Below the pieces are notes generated by a model that worked only from the letters and a program-made list of their open reading frames with translations, was not told where the DNA came from and did no database searches. DNA of 41,798 nucleotides from Caldilineales bacterium (lineage in GTDB: Bacteria > Chloroflexota > Anaerolineae > J102), in assembly GCA_019695115.1 (NCBI GenBank), contig JAIBAP010000054.1, positions 1-41,798 of the forward strand. The letters are read 5' to 3'. Of this stretch, positions 20,820 through 27,848 are shown one piece after another. Made by a program: the position numbers and the translations under genes. Within the stretch, counting starts at the first letter, position 1; each line of letters begins with the position of its first letter.

Positions 20820-20849
20820 ATTATAGACCGCCTGCCCGTGGATCGACAA
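20820..20849 (-). promoter_or_regulatory. glmS promoter
   Basis: The minus strand has a perfect TATAAT (20825-20820) and TTGTCG (20849-20844) 18 bp upstream. Transcription would begin near 20812, about 70 nt before the predicted ribozyme cleavage site, consistent with a ribozyme-controlled glmS leader. Confidence 0.65.
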
Positions 20850-20888
20850 ACGCTTCGCTCGACCGAATCATGCGATTTTCGCCAACAG

Positions 20889-20925
20889 AAAACATCCGCG
20901 TTCATCCGCGCAAATCCGCGTACCC
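20889..20925. repeat. CATCCGCG words at the plsC 3' end
   Basis: CATCCGCGTTCATCCGCGCA and a following AATCCGCGTACCCC, the decamer family of 14276-14541, abutting the plsC stop codon. Confidence 0.75.
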
Positions 20926-21654
20926 CTACACATACTTCACCCAATCGGGCGTGCTGGCGGGTGGGGTGTAGACCCCGCGCATCGCTTCCGGCAGCAGCCC
21001 GGCCAGTTCTTGCATGGCGAAATCGGTGGCTGCCGCCTCGGCCTCCTTGCGCGGCAGGCCCGGCGGCATCTCCAACCGGAATGGCCTTCCCCACCGCACC
21101 GTCACCGGCGTGCGACGCCCCCGCTTCAGGCAGGCGCCGAAATCTTCAGTCCCCCACACCCCCACCGGCATCAGCACCGCCGACGTACGCCGGACGAGAA
21201 AGGCCATCCCCCGCCGGCCCGCCTGCAAACTGAAATCGACCTGATTGCGGGTTCCCTCCGGCGCGATCATCAGGGCGTGGCCGTTCTCCAGCACCTGCTG
21301 GCAGGCGCGCAGCGCCTCGATGTCGGCCTCGCCACGAGCGACGAGGATGACGCCAAAATCGGTGACGAAACGACCGATCAGAGGCATCTCGACCGACTCC
21401 TGCTTGCCCAGCGCCGCCACATAGCGCCAATGCAGCATACTGGAGAGGATGACCGCCGGATCGATGGCGTGGATGTGGTTGTAGTAGATGATCAGGGGGC
21501 CTGTACGCGGCGCCCGTTCGCGCCCCTCCTCGTCGATGCGCAGCAACACGCCCACCAACCAGTTGAGGACGGTGAACCACAGACGCCGCCAGAAGCGCGT
21601 GGTGACGACCTCCGGGTGGGCGGCGTCGTAGGGGTTGTAGCGGGACGGCTTCAT
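20926..21654 (-). CDS. plsC: 1-acyl-sn-glycerol-3-phosphate acyltransferase
   Basis: PlsC-type acyltransferase that makes phosphatidic acid at the inner face of the membrane. It is 242 aa. Motif I is NHIHAID (the H-x4-D catalytic pair). The APEGTRN motif with EGTR follows, preceded by IGRFVTDFGVILVARGEAD. A hydrophobic segment near residues 27-38 (WFTVLNWLVGVLL) may anchor it. The start overlaps the cmk stop by 4 nt (ATGA), so it is translationally coupled in the operon pseudouridine synthase-cmk-plsC. Confidence 0.88.
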   Translation of the reverse strand: MKPSRYNPYDAAHPEVVTTRFWRRLWFTVLNWLVGVLLRIDEEGRERAPRTGPLIIYYNHIHAIDPAVILSSMLHWRYVAALGKQESVEMPLIGRFVTDFGVILVARGEADIEALRACQQVLENGHALMIAPEGTRNQVDFSLQAGRRGMAFLVRRTSAVLMPVGVWGTEDFGACLKRGRRTPVTVRWGRPFRLEMPPGLPRKEAEAAATDFAMQELAGLLPEAMRGVYTPPASTPDWVKYV

Positions 21655-22382
21655 GGCCAGAACGCCTCGGTAGAGACGCCCGGCAACCGCTCCCCGGCCA
21701 GGGCCTCGATGACATCCACCACCTGCTCGATGCTCAGGGGGCCGGTGTCCAGCAGGATGGCATCGTCGGCCGGGCGCAGGGGCGAGGCGGCCCGCCCGCT
21801 GTCGATGGCGTCGCGGCGCCGGACGGCGGCCAGCACGCTCTCGTAGCCCTCTGCGCCCTCGCGCTCGGCCATCTCCAGGAAGCGGCGGCGAGCGCGCTCT
21901 TCGGCCGAAGCCGTGAGATAGACCTTCAGCGGCGCCTCCGGGAAGACGACGGTGCCGATGTCGCGGCCCACCATCACCACCCGCCCGGCCAGGGCAATCC
22001 GGCGTTGCTGTCGCACCATCGCCGCACGCACACCGCGATAGGCAGCCACGGCCGAGACATCGGCCACCACCTCCGGGCTGCGAATCTGCCAGGTGATGTC
22101 TTCGCCTTCGACCAACACGGTGTATTGCCGTCCGTCGTCCACCGTGGGTGGCAGGATGTCGATCGTGATCGCCTCGGCCAGGGCGGTGATCCGGGCCTCG
22201 TCGTCGATGGCGAGGCCGCGGGCCAGCGCCGCCTGCGTCACAGCCCGGTACATGGCCCCGGTGTCGAAATAGAGGAAACCGAGTCGCCGGGCCAGGCGCT
22301 CGCCGACGGTGCTCTTGCCGGAGGCAACGGGGCCATCGATGGCAATGACGGCGGCAGGTGGGGAGAGGGTGGGGTCAGTCAT
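21651..22382 (-). CDS. cmk: Cytidylate kinase
   Basis: Phosphorylates CMP and dCMP with ATP in the cytoplasm. It is 243 aa, slightly longer than usual because of a Pro-rich N-terminus. The P-loop GPVASGKSTVGERLA is near residues 17-31. FDTGAMYRAVT, VVADVSAVAAYRGVRAAMV and VVMVGRDIGTVVFPEAPLKV are all characteristic of the family. The start overlaps the pseudouridine synthase gene by 8 nt and the end overlaps plsC by 4 nt. This gene order is common in bacteria. Confidence 0.95.
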   Translation of the reverse strand: MTDPTLSPPAAVIAIDGPVASGKSTVGERLARRLGFLYFDTGAMYRAVTQAALARGLAIDDEARITALAEAITIDILPPTVDDGRQYTVLVEGEDITWQIRSPEVVADVSAVAAYRGVRAAMVRQQRRIALAGRVVMVGRDIGTVVFPEAPLKVYLTASAEERARRRFLEMAEREGAEGYESVLAAVRRRDAIDSGRAASPLRPADDAILLDTGPLSIEQVVDVIEALAGERLPGVSTEAFWP

Positions 22383-23178
22383 CGCTCTTGGGGGGAGGGG
22401 CGGGTTGGTTTTTGATCGCCTCGATCGCCCGGCGCTGGCGGGCGGTCAACAGCCGCCACTGGCCCGGCCCCAGGTCGCCGATGTGCAGCGAGGCAATGCG
22501 CACCCGGATCAGCCGCAGGACATCGAGATCGACCGCCTCGCACATCCGCCGGAGCTGGCGTTTGCGGCCTTCGTGCAACAGGAACACGAGCCAGGTGTGC
22601 CGCGGGTCAGGCTCGGCCTCGACCCAAAAACGCTGCTCGGCGGGGATATGGGCCAGGGGGCGCACCTGGGCCGCGGCCAGACCATCCTCCAGTTCCACCC
22701 CCTTCTGCAGCTTGCGGAGGGCCGGGGCCGGCACCCGCCCGCGAATCTGCACCCAATATTCCTTCTCGTGCTCGAACGAAGGGTGGGTGAGGCGATAGGT
22801 GAGGTCGCCGTCATCGCTCAGCAACATCAGCCCCTCGCTATCCATGTCCAGCCGCCCCACCGGATACAGCAGCCGGTATTCGGGCGGCGTCAGATCGAAG
22901 ACAGTGGGCCGGCCCCCAGGGTCGCGGCGGGTGGAGAGATAGCCGGCGGGCTTGTTCAGCGTCAGGGTGATCGGCTCGGCCGCCGTCAGGACAATCTCGC
23001 GCCCGTTCACCAGCACCCGGTCGCGACCGGGGATGACGCTGACCCCCATCGTATACACCGTGCGGCCATTGACCTGCACCCGCCCCTGGATGATCAACTC
23101 ATCGGCGCCGCGTCGCGAGGCAACGCCGGCGTGGGCCAGAAATTTGTTCAGTCGCATGGGTTCAGGTGGATTAGACAT
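22375..23178 (-). CDS. 23S/16S rRNA pseudouridine synthase, RsuA/RluB family
   Basis: A 267-aa protein with an N-terminal S4 RNA-binding domain (MRLNKFLAHAGVASRRGADELI) and a catalytic domain carrying GRLDMDSEGLMLLSDDG, in which the first Asp is the conserved catalytic residue. KEYWVQIRGRV and GRKRQLRRM complete the family pattern. It probably modifies a uridine in 23S rRNA (RluB type), though RsuA or RluE specificity cannot be excluded. It is the first gene of the operon with cmk and plsC. An upstream ATG (MSNPPEP) is taken as the start; the ATG seven codons later is the alternative. Confidence 0.9.
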   Translation of the reverse strand: MSNPPEPMRLNKFLAHAGVASRRGADELIIQGRVQVNGRTVYTMGVSVIPGRDRVLVNGREIVLTAAEPITLTLNKPAGYLSTRRDPGGRPTVFDLTPPEYRLLYPVGRLDMDSEGLMLLSDDGDLTYRLTHPSFEHEKEYWVQIRGRVPAPALRKLQKGVELEDGLAAAQVRPLAHIPAEQRFWVEAEPDPRHTWLVFLLHEGRKRQLRRMCEAVDLDVLRLIRVRIASLHIGDLGPGQWRLLTARQRRAIEAIKNQPAPPPKSDD

Positions 23179-23187
23179 CTCTCTTCT

Positions 23188-23262
23188 CTCGTAGTAACGA
23201 CTTTAGTCGTTATTCTCATTATCGTCGCCTTGCTTCTCGTAGTAACGACTTTAGTCGTTATT
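23188..23262. repeat. Two copies of an AACGAC-TTTA-GTCGTT element
   Basis: The 27-mer beginning CTCGTAGTAACGACTTTAGT occurs at 23188-23214 and 23236-23262. Each holds a 6-bp AACGAC/GTCGTT palindrome. The second copy contains the stop codon (TAA) of the D,D-carboxypeptidase gene. A GACTTTAGTC core occurs again near 7040. Confidence 0.85.
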
Positions 23263-24418
23263 TTACCCTCATAAACTCAATCCCCGTCTCAATCAACTTC
23301 TCCTCACCCAACCACACCCGCAACACACCGCTGGGCTGATTGGCCTCGTCGAAGCTGACCTGCCGAACCATGCGGAGTTGGCTGGCCTGCCAACGTGTGA
23401 GGAAAAGCGGCTGCGCAGGCGTCCGCAGCATGTACACCGCCCCATCGGGCGCGGTGATGCGGTTGAGAACATCATGGCCCAGGCCAACATCCCGCCAAAG
23501 CCAGTGCCCAAAATAGAAATCGAGCAGCCGCCCGGCTTCGGCGTAGCGGTCGGGGCTGTTCATCACCACGGCCAGGGCATCGCCCGATGGGCGTTTGGCG
23601 GCGGCGATGAGCACCTGTCCGGCGGCGTCGGTCGTCCCGGTCTTGACGCCATAAGCGCCATCATAAACGCCCAGCAATTCGTTGGTATTCTGCAGCGTGT
23701 AACCGCCAACCTGAGCGGTGGGCTGGCCGACGATGCTGGCGATGAGGGGGTTTGCCAGCGCCCGGCGGCCCAGCGCCGCCAGATCGAGGGCGCTGCTGGC
23801 ATGGCCGGGAGCGTCGAAGCCGGTGGGGTTGGCAAAATGGGTCTGATTCAGACCCCATTCGGCGGCCTGCTGGTTCATCCGGGCCACAAAACCGGCTTCG
23901 TCGCCTTCGGCAGCCAGGGCCAGAGCGGTGGCGGCATCGTTGCCCGATGGCAGCAAAGCGCCGTAGAGCAAGGTCAGCACATCCACCTGCTCGCCGGCCG
24001 ACAGGCCCATGCTGGCCCCACCTACCAGCGCTGCCCCCGGCACGCCGACGACCTGATCCGGCGACAGCGATTTCAGTGCCTCCAGAACGGTCATCAGCTT
24101 GGTGGTGCTGGCCATCGGCAAGGGCATGGTGCCGTTCTTGGCGAACAGGGTGGCGTTGCTGGCCCGATCCACCAACGCCGCCGACGATGCCTGCACCGCC
24201 GGCCCCTGCTGCTCGGCCACCATCGCTGCAATCTGCCCGCCGCTGACGCGCAGAGGAAAGTCGCTGTGCCCGCTGACGATGACGGGCGGGCCGGCTGCCA
24301 AGCACAACAGCGCCAGAACCACCACCAGCAGGGCAGCCCCAACCGGAAGCGCACCAGAACCGATCTGGCGCCAGCCAGATGGCGAATGCGCGGGTGTCGT
24401 TGGCGATGTAGCCTTCAT
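23258..24418 (-). CDS. D-alanyl-D-alanine carboxypeptidase (PBP5/DacF-type)
   Basis: Removes the terminal D-Ala from peptidoglycan stem pentapeptides outside the membrane. It is 386 aa. An N-terminal membrane segment GAALLVVVLALLCLAAG is near residues 25-41. The three penicillin-binding motifs are clear: STTK in MASTTKLM, SGN in LLPSGNDAA and KTG in GVKTGTTDAAG. The C-terminal domain (YMLRTPAQPLFLTRWQ) is less conserved. The ATG at 24418 (MKATSPTTP) is chosen because the signal segment follows at the usual distance; the frame is open to 24559 through repeat-derived sequence. Its stop codon lies in a palindromic element. Confidence 0.9.
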   Translation of the reverse strand: MKATSPTTPAHSPSGWRQIGSGALPVGAALLVVVLALLCLAAGPPVIVSGHSDFPLRVSGGQIAAMVAEQQGPAVQASSAALVDRASNATLFAKNGTMPLPMASTTKLMTVLEALKSLSPDQVVGVPGAALVGGASMGLSAGEQVDVLTLLYGALLPSGNDAATALALAAEGDEAGFVARMNQQAAEWGLNQTHFANPTGFDAPGHASSALDLAALGRRALANPLIASIVGQPTAQVGGYTLQNTNELLGVYDGAYGVKTGTTDAAGQVLIAAAKRPSGDALAVVMNSPDRYAEAGRLLDFYFGHWLWRDVGLGHDVLNRITAPDGAVYMLRTPAQPLFLTRWQASQLRMVRQVSFDEANQPSGVLRVWLGEEKLIETGIEFMRVK

Positions 24419-24465
24419 CGCCGGGCATGGTATCATGGGCCGCACGAAACCCGGAAAGAGAACGA

Positions 24466-24810
24466 CGGCGATCAATGGTAATTGGTGATTGGTTATTGGT
24501 TGTTGGTGATTGTCGGTGCGGAATCCGTTACCCGTCACCTGCCATCCGTCACCTGCCACCCGCCATCCTTCGTTACACTCAGAGCCTGCCCTTTGCGGAG
24601 CGAAGGGACAACCTCTGCCACCTGTCTACTTGTCTACCTGCGACTTGCGATCCTTCGCTTCACTCAGGACAAGCTCTGCCACTTGCCACTTGCCACCTGC
24701 GACTTGCGATCCTTCGCTTCACTCAGGACAAGCTCTGCCACCTGCCACCTGCCACCTGCGATCCTTCGCTTCACTCAGGACAAGCTCTGCCACCTGCCCC
24801 CTGCCCCCCC
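24466..24810. repeat. Mixed word array upstream of tgt
   Basis: Heptads of TTGGTGA/TTGGTTA type (24479-24515), ACCTGCCATCC-type words, TGTCTACC octads, and then three near-identical units. Each unit is built of CTTGCCA/CTTGCGA heptads plus the 23-nt element TCCTTCGCTTCACTCAGGAC-AAG (24651, 24710, 24772; a diverged copy at 24566). No gene is present. The array ends directly before the tgt ATG. Confidence 0.85.
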
Positions 24811-24811
24811 C

Positions 24812-25927
24812 ATGCCCTTCCGCTACACCCTCCACGCCACTGACGGACTGGCCCGTTTGGGCGTGTTCAGCACCCCGCACGGCGACATCCGCACCCCCGC
24901 CTTCGCGCCAGTCGGCACGCAAGCCACCGTCAAAACCCTCAGCCCTGAAGAAGTGCGTGGGGTGGGCGCCGACATGGTGTTGGCGAACACCTACCATCTC
25001 TACCTGCGCCCCGGCGCCGACCAGGTGGCGCGCTTCGGCGGATTGCACGGATTCATGAGTTGGGAGGGGCCTATCCTCACCGATAGCGGCGGGTTTCAAG
25101 TCTTTTCGCTCAGCAAACTGCGCAAAGTCGACGCCGATGGCGTCACGTTTCAGTCACACATCGACGGCAGCCGCCATCGTTTCACCGCCGAAATGGTGAT
25201 GGAGGTGCAGGCCAAACTAGGCGCCGACATCATCATGTGCTTCGACGAATGCGCCGACCCCCTCGACCGGGCCTACAACGAGCGGGCACTGGAGCGAACG
25301 CACGCTTGGGCTGCCCGGTGCGCCCACTCCCAGCGCCGTCCCGATGCCCAGGCCCTGTTCGGCATCGTCCAGGGCGGCATCTTCGAGGACCTCCGCCAAC
25401 AGAGCGCCGCTGCCCTTGCCGCCCTCGACCTACCCGGCTATGCTATCGGCGGGCTGGCCGTGGGTGAGACCAAGCCGCAGATGTACGCCACCCTCGATGC
25501 CACCCTGCCCTTCGTCCCTGCCGACCGCCCGCGCTACCTCATGGGTGTGGGCGCTCCCGATGACATCGTCGAAGCTGTCGCCCGCGGCATCGACCTCTTC
25601 GATTCGGTCCTCCCCACCCGCGTCGCCCGCCACGGCGCCTTCTTCACCGCCCACGGCCGGCGCAACCTGCGCAACGCCCGCTTCGCCGACGAGACCGGCC
25701 CGCTCGAACCCGGCTGTGATTGCTATGCCTGCACCCGTTTCAGCGCCGCCTACGTCCACCACCTCATCCGCGCCGAAGAAATCTTCGGCTTGCGCCTCAC
25801 CACCCTCCACAACCTCCGCTTCCTCCAGCGGCTGATGCAAGCGATCCGCGACCACATCGCCGCCGGTACATTCGACGCTTTCAAAACCTCGTTTCTGAGC
25901 GAGTACGTTGCGAAACGTGATCTTTGA
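24812..25927 (+). CDS. tgt: Queuine/preQ1 tRNA-ribosyltransferase
   Basis: Exchanges guanine-34 of GUN-anticodon tRNAs for preQ1, a step to queuosine. It is 371 aa. Seen: the catalytic pocket motif ILTDSGGFQVFSL, FDECADPLDRAY, GIVQGGIFEDLR, GGLAVGE, the nucleophile region GIDLFDSVLPTRVARHG, and the zinc site CDCYACTRF with the His pair YVHHL downstream. The ATG at 24812 starts at the homology boundary and has no Shine-Dalgarno; it is preceded by CTGCCCCCCC and the word array. The frame stays open far upstream only through repeats. Heptads begin one base after its stop codon. Confidence 0.96.
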   Translation: MPFRYTLHATDGLARLGVFSTPHGDIRTPAFAPVGTQATVKTLSPEEVRGVGADMVLANTYHLYLRPGADQVARFGGLHGFMSWEGPILTDSGGFQVFSLSKLRKVDADGVTFQSHIDGSRHRFTAEMVMEVQAKLGADIIMCFDECADPLDRAYNERALERTHAWAARCAHSQRRPDAQALFGIVQGGIFEDLRQQSAAALAALDLPGYAIGGLAVGETKPQMYATLDATLPFVPADRPRYLMGVGAPDDIVEAVARGIDLFDSVLPTRVARHGAFFTAHGRRNLRNARFADETGPLEPGCDCYACTRFSAAYVHHLIRAEEIFGLRLTTLHNLRFLQRLMQAIRDHIAAGTFDAFKTSFLSEYVAKRDL

Positions 25928-26119
25928 GTGGTTCGTGTTCCGTGTTCCGTGGTTCGTGTTCCGTGGTTCGTGTTCCGTGTTCCGTGGTTCGTGTTCCGTA
26001 TTCCGTATTGCACAAATCACTCCATAATACGCAACACGCAATATGCACTACGCATCAAATATCGCACAATACCAATAACCAATCTCCAATAACCAATCTC
26101 CAATAACCAATCTCCAACC
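25928..26119. repeat. Heptad arrays filling the tgt-uppP gap
   Basis: Twelve in-phase words (GTGGTTC, GTGTTCC, GTATTCC) at 25928-26011 begin directly after the tgt stop. After 18 nt, a second phase-constant series runs from 26030: CGCAACA, CGCAATA, TGCACTA, then CCAATAA/CCAATCT words. It continues to the base before the uppP ATG at 26120. The intergenic region is essentially all heptads. Confidence 0.9.
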
Positions 26120-26923
26120 ATGTCCATCCTCGAAGCCATCATCCTCGGCCTGGTTCAAGGCCTGACCGAATTCCTCCCTGTCAGTTCCTCCGCTCATCTC
26201 GTCCTCGTCCCCTGGTGGTTGGGGTGGACGCCTCCTCCTCTCGCCTTCGACACCACCCTGCATCTCGGCACCCTACTGGCCGTGCTGGCCTATTTCTGGC
26301 GCGACTGGTGGGAATTGGCCCAGGCTGTGCTCGACCGGCTGCGCGGCCGGGGTGACGAGGCCAAATGGCGGCTGGCGCTTGCCATCGTCATCGGCGTCAT
26401 CCCCGCTGCCGTCATCGGCTATCTGTTCGAGAGTTTCTTCGAGGCCATGTTCAGCCAACCGACGCTGGTGGCGGCCATGTTGCTCGTCACCGGCGCCATC
26501 CTCATCCTTGCCGAAACCTGGAAACGAGGCGGCCTGCCGTTGGCGAACATCCGTCTCAGCGATGCCGCCGTCATCGGCCTGGCCCAGGCCGCAGCCATCA
26601 TCCCCGGCATCAGCCGCAGCGGCGCCACCATCGCCGCCGGCCTGCTGCGCGGCCTCGACCGCCCCGCCGCCGCCCGCTACTCCTTCCTGCTCAGCGCCCC
26701 CATCATCTTCGGCGCCGGCGTGTTCCAGATCAAAAACCTGGCCGGCGCCGGCATCGACGCCATCGGCCTGACCCCCCTCCTCATTGGCTTCCTGGTCGCC
26801 GCCATCAGCGGCTTCCTGGCCATCCGCTTCCTCATGCGCTTCGTACAGACCCGCAGCCTCTACCTCTTCGCCGTCTATGTCTGGCTCTTCGGCCTCCTGT
26901 CATTGCTGCGGGCGCTCCTGTAA
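26120..26923 (+). CDS. uppP: Undecaprenyl-diphosphatase
   Basis: UppP (BacA) dephosphorylates undecaprenyl pyrophosphate, recycling the lipid carrier for peptidoglycan and glycan export. The 267-aa length and about eight membrane helices are typical. Diagnostic motifs are QGLTEFLPVSSSAHL near residues 14-28 and IPGISRSGATIAAGLLRG near 157-174, which carry the catalytic Glu, Ser and Arg residues. The ATG is immediately preceded by a heptad array and has no Shine-Dalgarno. The 3' end overlaps the proposed start of the next gene. Confidence 0.95.
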   Translation: MSILEAIILGLVQGLTEFLPVSSSAHLVLVPWWLGWTPPPLAFDTTLHLGTLLAVLAYFWRDWWELAQAVLDRLRGRGDEAKWRLALAIVIGVIPAAVIGYLFESFFEAMFSQPTLVAAMLLVTGAILILAETWKRGGLPLANIRLSDAAVIGLAQAAAIIPGISRSGATIAAGLLRGLDRPAAARYSFLLSAPIIFGAGVFQIKNLAGAGIDAIGLTPLLIGFLVAAISGFLAIRFLMRFVQTRSLYLFAVYVWLFGLLSLLRALL

Positions 26924-27701
26924 GATCGGCGTCCGCCTTCTCGCCCTCCTGTTCCTCCTCTCCCTCACGGCCTGCACCCGCGGCCCGGCATCGCCGACGC
27001 CAACACCAAAGCCGTTGCGCGGGGCAGGCAGCGCCGTGATGACCGACCTCTGGCCCACCCTGGCCGCCGAATTCGCCCAAGGCCGCGTCGACCAGACCCC
27101 TCGCTACGAAGCCATTCCCAGCGGCCTGGCCGTGGACGAGCTGGCCGCCGGCAAGTGGGACTTTGCCATCAGCGCCGACCCCACCGCCAGAGAACGCCAT
27201 CCCGACCTGAACTACACAGCCATCGCCGCCGACGCCCTGGCCATCCTCGTCCATCCCCGCACCCAGCTCCCCAACCTCAGCCTTACCCAGGCCCGCGACC
27301 TCTTCGGCGGCTACGTCAAGGACTGGTCGGAGCTGGGCGCTGGCGGCGGCGAGGTGCAACTGGTCGGGCGGGAGGAGGGCAGCGGCGCCCGCAGCCTTTT
27401 CGCGAGCGTGGTCATGGGCGAGCGACCCCTCGCCCTGACAGTCCTGCTCATGCCGGACGACGCCGAAATCGTGGACTACATCGCCAGCCATCCCGGCGCC
27501 GTCGGCTTTGCCAGCGAGCGCGTTGCCAGGGGCCGGCCCGCGACCATCGTCGCGCTTGAAGACCTGCGCCCGGGTCAGAATGGCTACCCCCTCGCCCGCG
27601 CCATCGACCTCGTCCTCCCGCCCTCCCCCACGCCCGCCGCCCTGGCCCTGCGCGACTTCCTACTCTCTGCCCAAGCCCAGCGCCACCTCCTCCCCCCCTA
27701 A
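26877..27701 (+). CDS. PstS-like substrate-binding lipoprotein
   Basis: A secreted lipoprotein of the periplasmic-binding-protein-like (PstS/phosphate-binding) fold. A basic n-region, hydrophobic LLALLFLLSLTAC with a lipobox, and a short Pro/Thr linker open the protein. GAGSAVMTDLWPTLAAEF, WDFAISADPTARE, VHPRTQLPNLSLTQARDLFGGYVKDW, GREEGSGARSLF and HPGAVGFASE follow, the typical order of PstS-like domains. The start is uncertain: the nearest in-frame ATG is 26877, inside uppP (47-nt overlap), giving 274 aa; no ATG, GTG or TTG lies closer to the signal peptide. No ABC permease is adjacent. Confidence 0.75.
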   Translation: MSGSSASCHCCGRSCKIGVRLLALLFLLSLTACTRGPASPTPTPKPLRGAGSAVMTDLWPTLAAEFAQGRVDQTPRYEAIPSGLAVDELAAGKWDFAISADPTARERHPDLNYTAIAADALAILVHPRTQLPNLSLTQARDLFGGYVKDWSELGAGGGEVQLVGREEGSGARSLFASVVMGERPLALTVLLMPDDAEIVDYIASHPGAVGFASERVARGRPATIVALEDLRPGQNGYPLARAIDLVLPPSPTPAALALRDFLLSAQAQRHLLPP

Positions 27702-27745
27702 CACCCCTAACACCCCCCGCCTCGCCCCTCTCCCGCTCCACCCCC

Positions 27746-27843
27746 CACGTTTCACCCCTCACGTTTCACCCCTCACGTTTCACGCCTCACCCCTCACGTT
27801 TCACGCCTCACCCCTCACGTTTCACGCACCACGCACCACGCAC
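27746..27843. repeat. Heptad array CACGTTT/CACCCCT/CACGCCT
   Basis: Fourteen consecutive in-phase 7-nt words (CACGTTT, CACCCCT, CACGCCT, CACGCAC), ending 5 nt before the ATG of the FAD oxidoreductase. In gene-sense orientation it reads like the arrays before glmS and the PrsW gene. Confidence 0.92.
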
Positions 27844-27848
27844 CCCCC

